In this document: piece by piece, positions 40,195-51,000 of the stretch
Numbering within the stretch: position 1 is the first letter of the stretch
How the letters are laid out: every line of letters begins with the position of its first letter
Assembly (NCBI GenBank): GCA_902780025.1
Contig: CACZDV010000007.1
Span: 1 to 64,000 of the forward strand
Direction of reading: 5' to 3'
DNA from: an uncultured Prevotellaceae bacterium
GTDB taxonomy: Bacteria; Bacteroidota; Bacteroidia; Bacteroidales; Bacteroidaceae
DNA: 64,000 nt
Translations under genes and position numbers: made by a program
Notes under the pieces: generated by a model
Told to the model about the DNA's origin: nothing
Databases searched by the model: none
Seen by the model: only the letters and a program-made list of their open reading frames with translations

Positions 40195-42113
40195 TGAGTA
40201 GGGTAGGCTTTTCAGACAACGACAGCGACGCGGCTCTGGGTCGTATGCTCCCATTGGCAGAACCGACAGGCGATGCCGACGAGGAAGAGCGAGAAGAGAA
40301 GGAGTTGCCTAACCAGCGGTATATCTACGAGAACGAGGCACAGTCAAAGCGCCGTCGCTACCGTTGCCGTGAGACTTACGAGGTGGCAGGGCGCGGTACG
40401 GGTAAGACCACCGACATTGCCGAGCACGTAAAAGAAACCTCCCTGCGCATTCCACGTAGCAGTAACGTATTCCTGGGCTGCAGCATCAAGCAGCTCTACA
40501 TCAAGACATGGCCTGCCGTGGTGAAGGGACTGGAGATGATGGGTCTCGTAGAAGGTCGTGACTTCATGCGACAGCGACCGCCTGCCAAACTCCACTGGCC
40601 GTTGCCTCTGAGCAAGCCCCGTTCTTGGGAAAACGTAACCATCTTTAACACAGGTGCGTGCTGGTACTCCATATCAATGGCAGTACGCGCCAGTGTTAAT
40701 GGTATGACACTCTCCAGCGCAGCTGCCGACGAGACGCGCTACCTGCCGTTCCTGAAGATGAAGGAAGAGTTGTTTCCTGCTATCCGACCCGAACTGATCT
40801 CCAAGGGCAGCGGACTGATGGGCGACGGTTTTCGCAATACCGCCAAATATACCTTCGGCTACAACGTGGACTATAACCCGCTATACCTATCGAAGTTCTT
40901 TGTCAGCGACCCGTCCATCACGCAGAAGCAGGCGCTCTGGGAGCAGGAGGAGCAGACGCAGACCGACGACATCAACCACGAGATAGACCTGATGCTGGCC
41001 GAAGCCGATGAGATGCCTGAATTGTGGCACGTAGACGGATTCTTGAAACGTATCAATGAATTGCGCTGCAAGAGCAAGATTTTTTTCCGTTTCAGCAGTT
41101 TGAGCAATATCGAGATATTGGGAGAAGAATGGTTCAGAACTATGCGTCGAACCTTACCCCCATTGATGTACAATATTCAGATTCTTGGCCAACGCAAAGG
41201 ATTGGCACGTGATGGATATTACTGCAACTACGATTCGGAACTGCATACTTACCATCAGAGCGACCTCGCCGTGATGGATAAACTGCTGTCTGACTATACG
41301 ACCCGCTACAGCCGCACAGCTTTAGACCAGGCCAACAACCCCACCGCCGTGGAGTATGACGCCATCGACCTGACACGCACGTCGCTGGTGAACGATTGCA
41401 GCCTGGATTTAGACATCGACTATGAACTTCCCATCAGGATAGCTTTAGACTACAATGCCAACCTGAATTGCGTGGTTATCGGACAGCTTCGTAAGTTTGA
41501 AGGCCGTGAGACTCTGATGGTGCTCAAAAGTATGTTCACTATGAACGAGCAGAAGATACGTGCTCTGATACGCAATATGTGCCGCTATTACCGTCCGTTC
41601 ATTGACCGTGGCGGCGACTTCATTTACTACTATGACAGTACGGCAAAGCAAGGCGCCTCACTGGCATACGCTGTAGAGGGAGCCAAGGCGCAAAACTTCA
41701 ATGATGTAGTTATCGAGGAACTGAGGCGCGCCCGTGCCAGCGTAACACCCGTTGATATCGGCTCTCCCATGAAGCATAACCAAAAGTTCCAGTTTATCTG
41801 TGATGTATTCAGTTTCCAGCAAGGCCCTGCCGTTCGCATCAACGCCGATGAAGACCGTAACGAATACTTGATAACAGCCATTGAGAACTGTGCTTGCGAA
41901 CAGGGACCGAACGGCATACGCAAGTATAAGGGTGGTGAAAAGCTACATGCAAAAGGCGAAGGTACGGAGGGTAGCATTGACCCCAGAACCAGATCGGACG
42001 TAACGGACGCTTTTGATACGCTGCTCATAGGCTGCCGCTTCTTTACCAACGGCAACAAAACGATTGGTGGCAGACTGAGAGGCAGGTATCATAACCTGAT
42101 TATCCCGCATTAA
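40194..42113 (+). CDS. terL: Terminase large subunit
   Basis: A 639-residue packaging motor. The ATPase has Walker A GRGTGKTT (66-73) and the acidic pair in AADET (Asp179, Glu180). The RNase-H-like nuclease has the first aspartate in ALDYN near 418, a second in YYYDST near 481, and a third near 604 (SDVTDAFDTLL). It cuts concatemers and drives DNA into heads. It is the last gene before a strong terminator at 42112-42149. Confidence 0.92.
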   Translation: MSRVGFSDNDSDAALGRMLPLAEPTGDADEEEREEKELPNQRYIYENEAQSKRRRYRCRETYEVAGRGTGKTTDIAEHVKETSLRIPRSSNVFLGCSIKQLYIKTWPAVVKGLEMMGLVEGRDFMRQRPPAKLHWPLPLSKPRSWENVTIFNTGACWYSISMAVRASVNGMTLSSAAADETRYLPFLKMKEELFPAIRPELISKGSGLMGDGFRNTAKYTFGYNVDYNPLYLSKFFVSDPSITQKQALWEQEEQTQTDDINHEIDLMLAEADEMPELWHVDGFLKRINELRCKSKIFFRFSSLSNIEILGEEWFRTMRRTLPPLMYNIQILGQRKGLARDGYYCNYDSELHTYHQSDLAVMDKLLSDYTTRYSRTALDQANNPTAVEYDAIDLTRTSLVNDCSLDLDIDYELPIRIALDYNANLNCVVIGQLRKFEGRETLMVLKSMFTMNEQKIRALIRNMCRYYRPFIDRGGDFIYYYDSTAKQGASLAYAVEGAKAQNFNDVVIEELRRARASVTPVDIGSPMKHNQKFQFICDVFSFQQGPAVRINADEDRNEYLITAIENCACEQGPNGIRKYKGGEKLHAKGEGTEGSIDPRTRSDVTDAFDTLLIGCRFFTNGNKTIGGRLRGRYHNLIIPH

Positions 42114-42149
42114 AGTACACAAAAAGAACCGCCCCTTTTGTGTACTTTT
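42112..42149 (+). terminator. Strong terminator after terL
   Basis: A perfect 13-bp stem AAAGTACACAAAA/TTTTGTGTACTTT around an 11-nt loop, beginning in the terL stop codon and ending in TTTT. It closes the first late unit, and promoter P4 follows 4 nt later. Confidence 0.88.
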
Positions 42150-42152
42150 AAA

Positions 42153-42188
42153 TGCCCTTGACTTCGAGATTGATACATAGTATCTTTC
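42153..42188 (+). promoter_or_regulatory. Late-type promoter P4 (TGCCCTTGA family)
   Basis: TGCCCTTGA (42153-42161), 19 nt, TATCTTTC (42181-42188). It begins the portal-to-sugar-cassette unit. Confidence 0.78.
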
Positions 42189-42212
42189 CCGTATAATTAA
42201 ACGTTTGATTTT

Positions 42213-43979
42213 ATGGGAAATAAATCTTCTATCAAAGTTCATCGCCCGAAGACAAAGGCCGATTATGAGCGTGTAGACCGTGAAATGCGAAAGAAAGGGT
42301 TTATGTCGCTTGATGCCATTAAGTTGGGCGGCGTGCATAATTTCTCGCTGGGCGACAAGGATCCGTCTGACAAGGAAGCAAAGGACATGGCTATAGGCAT
42401 GGGTTCCGGTGCGCTAAGCAACGGTCCTATTTCAAATTTGGCATGGAGTTTCGACAGCCGTAACACTAAGCCGACACCCGTTGCCGGCGAAGATGGAGAA
42501 TCGCTTGGTCGCGGATTTATACCCTGGGGACCTGGCGACAATATACCTGCGCAAATATACAGCCTTGCAAAGGCTTTGCCTTATACTGCGTCACCTTTGC
42601 GCTATCTGGCCGACCTCGCTACTGGCCTCGGTCCACGACTGATGTACCGTTTCCCAAACGGTGAGCTGGTGGAGTACCGCGATGCAGGGGCACGTCTGCT
42701 GGATGAACTGGAAGCACTGGAAGAACAGGGGAAGACGCCACTTGAAGAAGCCGATGAGCTACTTGGCAATATCGGCATCAAGACTGGTACGCCCAAGGAG
42801 AATGCCAAACTGAAGCGTGCCCGTGAAGCCTACGAGCAATGGAAGCGCACGTGGGAGGGTTACGACGAAGATGACGCAATGGGCGACAAGACACACATTC
42901 CTGGTGCTCGTGAGTTTCTGGAGAACAACGACCTGTCGCTGCACTGTTCGCAGTGTATGCAGGATGACGTGATGTTCGACCTCTACTTCCCGACCGTCGG
43001 ACTGGAGCGCGGACGTCGCGGTCCGTGGAACCCGAAGATTGTGCGTCTTGGCATCCTGCCTATCATAAGCGGTGTCCGTTACGAGGCAGCCAATGAACAC
43101 AGATACATCCAGAATATTTATTTCAGCGACCGTTGGAGAACAAAGGGCATGACCGGCCTGAAGACTGTTAAAGCCTCTGACCAGAAGATTGTGATGTACC
43201 CCGTCGCTATGCCGCAAGGCCGTGTCGGCGAACTGCGCTATCAAGTGGAGTCGCATCAGCGCGGACGCATCAAGGATCGCCCGACGTGGATAGTATGCCC
43301 GACGTTCTATGGCAACAAATTCTACTACCAGCAGCCTGCATGGTGGAGTATATTCCTTGCCAAGTTCTACGATTTTGCCAGCACCATTGCCTACGACAAG
43401 GCCAAACAGCGTGAGAATATCACGTCGTGGGGAAAAATCCTATATATAAGTCTTGACTACTTGGAGTCCGTCTTTGCCGACGAAGGCTACCAAGGAAACC
43501 CCGAAAAGCAGCAGAAATTTATCGACGATTTGGAAGCGTCGATGGAGGACTTCCTGAAGCACCGCGAGAATCACGGAAAGATGATGCGTCAGTGGATGTG
43601 GCAGGGTCAGGACGGCAAGGATCACCATAATGTCGAAATCGTTGACGTGGCCGAGACGTCCAAAGATGTCACCACCGCCGGAAAGGAAGAGTTGGAACTG
43701 GCTACCAGCCCGATATTCCTTGCTCTTGGTGTTGATCCACGTCTCGTTGGTGTGCCAATGGTGCATAGTTCCAACGGTGGTACAGCCCTGCGTGAGATGC
43801 ACCTGTTGAAGCAGCTGCAGCTGAACGTAAAGCAGCGCGGCTACCTGTCGTTCCTGCAGGCTATCAGCACCTTCAACTCATGGTATAACGCAGAGTGGAT
43901 TATTAAGCAGCAAACTCTGACAACACTTGATAACAGTAAGACTGGTACAGTAGAAACCATAGCAGGAGGAGAATCATGA
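42213..43979 (+). CDS. Portal protein
   Basis: A 588-residue protein placed right after terL, with the portal-type pattern: a clip/stem region with alternating charged helices, LATSPIFLALGVDPRLVGVP followed by SNGGTALREM (about residues 507-535), which is the conserved helix-kink region of many siphovirus portals, and a helical C-terminal part. Residues 150-220 form an acidic/charged insertion. It forms the DNA gate at one head vertex. The call is by position and this pattern. Confidence 0.75.
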   Translation: MGNKSSIKVHRPKTKADYERVDREMRKKGFMSLDAIKLGGVHNFSLGDKDPSDKEAKDMAIGMGSGALSNGPISNLAWSFDSRNTKPTPVAGEDGESLGRGFIPWGPGDNIPAQIYSLAKALPYTASPLRYLADLATGLGPRLMYRFPNGELVEYRDAGARLLDELEALEEQGKTPLEEADELLGNIGIKTGTPKENAKLKRAREAYEQWKRTWEGYDEDDAMGDKTHIPGAREFLENNDLSLHCSQCMQDDVMFDLYFPTVGLERGRRGPWNPKIVRLGILPIISGVRYEAANEHRYIQNIYFSDRWRTKGMTGLKTVKASDQKIVMYPVAMPQGRVGELRYQVESHQRGRIKDRPTWIVCPTFYGNKFYYQQPAWWSIFLAKFYDFASTIAYDKAKQRENITSWGKILYISLDYLESVFADEGYQGNPEKQQKFIDDLEASMEDFLKHRENHGKMMRQWMWQGQDGKDHHNVEIVDVAETSKDVTTAGKEELELATSPIFLALGVDPRLVGVPMVHSSNGGTALREMHLLKQLQLNVKQRGYLSFLQAISTFNSWYNAEWIIKQQTLTTLDNSKTGTVETIAGGES

Positions 43980-44485
43980 AATCATTAAAGAACATATTCC
44001 ACAAGAAGCAGAAGCAGGAGCCGAAGCCGCTGAGAGTAGAGGACGTTGCCCCTGCACCCATGACACAGGAGCCTGACGATGCAGAGCTGGCAGCAATGGC
44101 GCTGCTGGAGAAGATGGCAGAAATAAAGGGTGTGAGTAGAAACAACGGTACCACGGAATCGGTGGATAACGGCAACAAGAAGAATGCCCCCCACGATGCC
44201 GCCTACTACAAGCAGCTGGCGGAGCGCATCCGTAAGGCGCACGAATCGGCCAACCTGCGCACACAGCGTTTCCTCGCCTTCTGCGAACAGGAGTTGAAGA
44301 AGCACGACCTGCCCAAGGAAGGCCCCGGGTCTTTAGGACTTCTGGAAGCTGAACTGTATAAGCGACTCGACGTGATAGAACGTCACGGAGGGGAACTGAA
44401 ACGTCGCTGGCAACACTGCCTGGCAACGGTGACGGTAAGGCTGATGGACAAGATGCCACCAGTCAGCACAGACGAAGACGAGTAA
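43976..44485 (+). CDS. Hypothetical late protein
   Basis: A 169-residue, mostly helical protein, starting 4 nt inside the portal stop (ATGA overlap). It has a Lys-rich start (KSLKNIFHKKQKQEPK), a central helical region (YKQLAERIRKAHESANLRTQ) and an acidic end. It may be a small head or connector factor. Confidence 0.66.
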   Translation: MKSLKNIFHKKQKQEPKPLRVEDVAPAPMTQEPDDAELAAMALLEKMAEIKGVSRNNGTTESVDNGNKKNAPHDAAYYKQLAERIRKAHESANLRTQRFLAFCEQELKKHDLPKEGPGSLGLLEAELYKRLDVIERHGGELKRRWQHCLATVTVRLMDKMPPVSTDEDE

Positions 44486-44489
44486 GACT

Positions 44490-45053
44490 ATGGCACTGAT
44501 TTCGGAAGTACAGGAGAAGGGCTGGGCCAGCGACAAGTATGGCGACAAGGTGAAACGCTGGGAATGGGACTGGCGCGATGAACGCATCATGTCGTGGATC
44601 AACAACTTCGAGCGCATCAGCCGCGAGAACACCGAGGAGAACGTGGAGCGACTGAATGCCGTGCGTACTGGTGCCATGAAGCGCTCGCTGTGGTGGAAGA
44701 CATGGGCGACGAGCGGTGGCGACACACAGGTGTTTGCTGCCAAGTACCTGTACTATTCGAGGTTCGTAGAACTGGCCGTAGGCAAGAATGAGCCCTACGA
44801 CAGTCCGGTGCCCAACATCCCGCATCCCTACTGGCAGCCAATCCCCGTACCGAAGCGAAGTCGAAAGGGTAAGCCATTCGTGGTGACAGAGATGCGCACG
44901 CAGGCCGCCAAGTTCGCATCGGTGGCCCGTAGGGAGTTCTCCTTTGCCGGAACCATGTTCATGGTTTACGCTATGGGCGACAATCAGGATGCCCACGATG
45001 CCGTGAACCGCGCCCTCTTCAGACGGCAGCGTCGCGGCAGATTTGACAGATAA
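44490..45053 (+). CDS. HK97 gp10-like tail-completion or neck protein
   Basis: A 187-residue protein. The middle resembles gp10-type neck proteins: VRTGAMKRSLWWKTWA, then a surface pair AAKYLYYSRFVELAVG, and a proline-rich PF-like section with basic residues near the C-terminus. Such proteins link the head connector to the tail tube. It is followed 34 nt later by the tape measure gene, which suits a tail-assembly factor. Confidence 0.6.
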   Translation: MALISEVQEKGWASDKYGDKVKRWEWDWRDERIMSWINNFERISRENTEENVERLNAVRTGAMKRSLWWKTWATSGGDTQVFAAKYLYYSRFVELAVGKNEPYDSPVPNIPHPYWQPIPVPKRSRKGKPFVVTEMRTQAAKFASVARREFSFAGTMFMVYAMGDNQDAHDAVNRALFRRQRRGRFDR

Positions 45054-45087
45054 CCATCATTAGAAACCAACACAGAATACAAGATAT

Positions 45088-48000
45088 ATGGCAACACGTC
45101 ACGAACTTATCCACATTGACTTTGTGGCCAACGCCGGTAAGGCGAACCCAGTAATGAAATCGCTGCAGGTAGCGTGCGATGACGCCCGCGTAGCCAAGGA
45201 AAAGCTCGACAAGGAGCTGGCTAACGCCAAGGCTGCCGGAGCGCCTGCAAAGGTCATTGCCGACATCGAGGGCAGACTGAAAGCGCAGACCAAGACCTGG
45301 GAGGCTTTGCAGAAAGGCATGCGCGAATATACCAAGGGTATCGACACGCTGTCGAAGGGTATTAAGGAGTTCAACCAAGGTACGCTTGACCAGATGTCGG
45401 CCAAGTTCAATAAGTCTGTCTATAACGCTGCAAAGCTCGTGCAGAGCACGGTGGAGACAGGTAGCAAATACTGGAACCAGTTGCAGCGTCTGATGGATGC
45501 CACCGACCGCAACGTGACCCGTGCCAAGGAGGACATCGTGACGATGATGCAGTCGCTGAAGGACGGCAGTTCCGTCAGCACCGTACAACTGACCCGTGCC
45601 AAGGAGGTGCTGGAAGACCTGTCGCGTCTTGCTGTCTATAATAGCGAGGAGTGGCGCAACCTGAAAGCACAGATGAACGAGGTGGCACAGGCTGTGGATA
45701 TGGTGGCTGCTACCGAGCGTAGTCTAAAAGGCGAGATAGCCTCTGAGCAGGATGCACTCAGACTGTCGAACGCACTGACGCAGGAGAGCATCAACCTGCG
45801 CCATGCCGACGGCGAGGCTGCCATGCAGGCTGCCAAGAAGGAGCGCGAGGGCATAGAGGCCACGATGAAAGGCTTGAGCGACAAGAAGGCCCAGCGCAGC
45901 AAGGAACTCGACGACATACGCGACGAGATAGAGCTGCAGGAGCATCTGGACGAGGTAATCAAGAAGCGCGACCAGAAGATAGCCGACGCCCGAAGCACCA
46001 AGCAGGATGCCGAGCAGAAACGCGACGAGGCAGACCGCGCCATCAAGGCATACGACGAACAGAAGGCCAAGGTGGGCGAACTGAAAAAGCAGGTGGACGA
46101 GCTGACGAAGGAGCAAGGCAAGGAAGCCAAAGCCGCTGAGAAAGCTGCTGAGAAAGCCGAGAAGCATGCCGAGGCGGTAGGTAAGCAGCAAGAAAAGGTG
46201 AGCGGTCTGGAGAAGGAGGTCGAGAAACTGGAGCAGGATCTTGACACCCTGAGCAAACAGCCCGTCAAGCCGACTGTGGATACCAGCGGTGTGGACGATG
46301 CCAAGAAGAAAATCAACCAGGAGCCTATCAAACCGAAGGTGGATGACTCGGAGGTCAAGGCACTGGAAGCCCGCCTGAAAGCCATTCAGGATGCCATTGC
46401 CGAGAAGCGTCAGCAGATAGAGGCCGAGAGCAAGAAGGGTGCTGGCAGCATCAGCCAGTGGGAGGAAACCCTGAAGCGCGTGCAGGGTAGCAAGGATGGC
46501 CGTCTGACCGCGATGGGTCTGGGCGACGAGAAGAAGCAGATGGATGACCTGCTCGACGTGGCCAACCGATTCTACGAGATTATCAAGAAGGTAAAGGGCG
46601 TGACGGAGGATAAGTTTATCCCCGCTCAGGCCGCCGAGCCTATCAAGCAGCTGGCCGAATACTACCAGATAACGGAGGAGGAAGCCCGCAAGTTGATACA
46701 TACGCTGGAGCGTAGCGACGTGGTGCAGAAGAAATTCGCCACCATGCGTTTCGACGAGCATACGGGATTCCTGACCGTTGAACAGAAGAAGGGCGTGGAT
46801 GACCAGCAGATACGCATCGAGGCTGCTCAATCGTATCTGGAAAAGGCCCGTGAGCGCGAAGCCGGACAGACGGAGAGAATCAATAAGCTGACGGGCGAAC
46901 TGAACGATCTGGAACAGAAGGAAGCTGAGCAGAAAGAAAAGATTGCCGCCGCTTCTGAGAAAGCCGCACAGGCTGCCGAGCAGCAGAACGAGGCCACCGA
47001 TAAAAAGGTGAAGCTCTCAAAGAAGGAACAGCAGGAGGTAGAGAAGCTCACACAGGATAATGCCGCACTGACCAGCACCATCGAGGCGCTGAAGAAACAG
47101 CGCGACGCCCTGACCGCCTCTGATGAAAAGGGAGCCGAAGCCGCCAAGAAGGGTGCCGAAGCCGCCAAGGAAGAGGCACAGGCCATGAAGATGACGGCAG
47201 AGGAAGCCAAGGCTGCACTGGAAGAAATGCGAAAGATGTCAACCCTCAAACTGAAGGGTGACACAGGTCTGGAGGCTTCTAACATAGAGCAGGCCCAGCA
47301 ATACCTGATGGGTAGAATCAAGGCCATCAATCCAAGCGGTGTCGGTGGCGGACGTTTTACGCTGCAGGGCAAAAATCAGATTAAGGACCTGATAGATGCC
47401 TTCAAGAAGGACTACGGTATCGGTAGCGATAAGGAGGCTCGCGAAATCGTAAGCCGCCTCGTTACCGGCAAGAACGGTGGATTGATTCAGAGGGGCGTTT
47501 ACGACAAGGAGTTCGGTGCCCTTCAAGTTACCGTTGATCCGGAGGCGTTGAAGCAACGCGGTGCCCGTATGCTGGAACTTACCAACATCTCGAAGGGTGT
47601 TACCGCTGCCACCAAGGAGCAGACCGCTGCCGACCAGGCTCAGGAGGAAGAGGTGAAACGCCTGCGTGAGGAATACCGCAAGGAAGACGAAACCCTCAGA
47701 AAGCGTAAGGAGGAATACCAGAAGCGTCTCGACAAGGCCAATGCCATAGGCGGCCCTGAAGAGAAGGACGGCAAGCGCACTGCCAGAGGTCAGGCACTTG
47801 ACGATGCCGAGACATACCGTCAGCGCTATGTGGTGAAGCAGGAGGAGCGCACCAAGGCTGCATGGGAGGAATACCAGGCTGTGAAGAGCGGCACGCAGGC
47901 TACCGAGGCGAATACCAAGGCGAAGAAAGATAATGTCAGCGTTGACCAGCAGAAAAAGCAAATCGACGAACAGATAGCCGCTCTGGAGCAGCAGAAGGCC

Positions 48001-51000
48001 GGCAACACCGAACGCCTCACACAGTTGCAGGAGAAGGGTGCCAAGGCTGCCAAGAAGAATGCCGAAGCCACTCAGGAGCAGACGCAGGCCGTGAAGGAGT
48101 CTGCCGATGCAGAGATGACGATGGAGCAGCTGCTGAAGCGCCGAGAGGATCTGGACAGCAAACTCGCTGCCAAGAAGGAGCAGTTGAGAAAGGCCCAGGA
48201 GGAACTGGAGAAGATGACGAAGAGCGAGACGGCTGCTGAGAAAGAGCAGTCGGACGTGACCGCACGCCTCACTCAGAAACAGGCCGAGTATAACGAGGAA
48301 CTGCAGAAGATGGGCCCGATGAAGGAAGCCCGCGACCAGGCCACGAAAGACCGCAGAAATGCCCAGCGCGTCATCAACCGCAGCGACGAGACCATCAACA
48401 CCACCATGCGCGAGGTTCTTCCTGAACGTAAGTCGGAGGAAGAAATGACGCAGATGCGCAAGAAGGCTGAGGATTTGCAAAAGGAAATCAACGACCTGAC
48501 GCAAGCCTTCGACCAGAACGCACAGGCCATCACCAACCTGAATCGTAAGGAGACCGAAGCCGCCATTGAGATGGCACAGTCGGAGAACGTCAGCATCGAG
48601 AAGGTGAAGCAGGCCATCGAACTGTTGAAAAAGAAGATAGAGACCGAGGCTACCGATGCAAAGACCATGCAGGAGCGTGGCGACGCCATTAACCGACTGA
48701 GCGAGCGACTGACGCAGATGAATGCCGAGGTTGCCAAGCTGTCGCAACCCATCGCCGACCGCCTGAAGGTGGACGACTTGGGTACGCTGAGCGAGACTGA
48801 GATACGACAGGGCATTGAAGCCGCCAAGCAACTCATCCAGACCTATAAGAGCGGTAGCGACGAAGCCAACCAACTGGCCGAGCGCATCGTTAAGGCCGAG
48901 AAGCACCTGAAGGACACAGGCATCGAGGCAGCGCGCACAGCGCAAAAACAGGCAGAAGCCCAGCAGTTGTTGGCCGAGAAGCATAAGCAGATGCAGGACC
49001 GCATGTCGGCACTCAACCGTCTGTCGAAGGAGGGGCTGACTGAAACACAGCGTTATTGGCAGGCACAGATGGACGGTGCCACCCGTGGAAGCCGTGCCTT
49101 CAAGGAAGCAGAACGCAACCTGAAACGCATCAATGCCGAACAGGAGAAACAGACTCAGGCACAACTTGAAGCAAGTGCCAACCGTCTGGGTCGTAAGAAC
49201 CTGAGAACGCTGTCGGGTGCTGAGTTACAAGAGTCGGTAAATGCTGCAAAGCAACTGTTAGCTACCATGAAGCCCACCAATGCAGCATATACAGATTTGC
49301 AGAATAACATCATCCGTGCCGAAGAGCACATGAAGCAATACGGACTGGAAACCGCCCGTAGCGCACAGCAAGCTGCTGCGCAGTTGCAGATGATGAAAGA
49401 CCGCATGGTCGATCTCAGTAAGCTGTCGGATGCCGGTCTGGAAGAAACACGCCGCTACTGGCAGGCGCAGATGGACGGTGCCGAGCGTACCAGCCAGGCA
49501 TACATAGAGGCCAAGGCAAACATGGAGGCTATCGTCCACGAACAGCAGAAGTTGGCCGCAGAGCAGGTGAAGACCGACGCTCAGAAGATATACGGCAATA
49601 AGATGCTGATGAGCGAGGGTAGCATCCGTAACGCCATTGAAGCCGCCAAGCAGTATCAGCAGACGTTGGCAGCTACGAGTCCGGAGTATCAGCGCCTGAA
49701 AGCTGCCATCGTGGATGCCGAGGAACACATCAAAAAATACGGAGTAGAAGCCGAACGTGCAGCCCGCAAGGAGGCACAAGCCATCGCCGATGCTGCCCGC
49801 AAGCGTCAGGAGAATGACACAATGATGCGCAAGCAGCTGTATAACACAAGGGATTTGTCGGCGTCGGCACTGAAAGCACAGGAACAATACTGGCAGCGAC
49901 TGATTGATGACCCCAATACGGCAGCAGCCAGTCTGGCACGCTATGAGAAAGACCTGAAGCGTGTGCGTCAGTTGCAGGAGCAGGCTATTAAGACTGAGGG
50001 GCAGGAAGCCTTTAATTTCTTTAAGGATGGCAAGGATGAGAACGCCAGTGCCAACGAGATAAAAAAGCAGGCCGATGCGCTAAAGAAATATCGCGACTCC
50101 CTGCCACAGAAGGATAATGCCGACACAATCGCCAAGATCAACGAATATCTGATAAAGGCTGGGCAGTCGGCAGAGAAAGCCGCACAGCAGGCTATGTCGC
50201 TGCGTCAGGCCGTCACCATCGGGAAGCAGGTGCGTGGCGGTTCATTCAGTGGTAGTACCGAAGAGCTTAAACAGGCTAAGAAAGTGCTCGAAGAACTGCA
50301 GCAGCGCGTGGAGAAGGGCGGTAGGTCGTGGCAGAAATTGCAGCGCGACATCGACGGTATCAACATAGAGTTAAAGCGCGTCAACACCATCAGCAAGGAA
50401 GTTCAGGAAGTGCTTGACCGTCCTAAAGGCCGTTCGTACAACGAGTTGAAGCAGGCTGTAGAGCAGGGCCGTCTGAAACTGCAGAGCATGGACCGCACCA
50501 CCAAAGAAGGGCAGAAGGCTTTCGATGAACTGGCTAAGAAGATAAAAGCCTGCGACCTGGAGATGAAGACCCTTGGAAATTCTGCCAAGGGTACGGTGTC
50601 TGCCTTCGATAAGGCATGGGGCCGACTGAAGACCTATATCAGTCTGTACGTCGGTGCAGCCGTCGCCATGCAGAAGATTACGTCAACGATGGGTGATCTT
50701 ATGACGCTCTCGGACAAGATGGGTGAAGTACGTAAGACTACCCACTTTACGGCTGATGAAGTAGGGCGACTGTCAGACAACTTGACGAAACTTGATACGC
50801 GCACACCAATAGAACAGCTGCTCAGCATATCGGCACGAGGCGGTCAGTTGGGTTTGAAGGCACAAGAGGACATACGAGGATTTACCGAAGCTGCAAATCA
50901 GTTGATGGTTGCTCTGCCTGAAATGGGAGAGGAATCGGCTACTGAACTGATGAAGATTGCGAAGGCAACTGGCGACCTGAAGCGCAACGGTGACGATGTG

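Noticed and set aside
47239..49164. Long minus-strand frame of 641 codons inside the tape measure gene
   Set aside because: Codon bias of the coiled-coil gene keeps its antisense frames open. The product is Leu/His-rich without domains, so it is a shadow.
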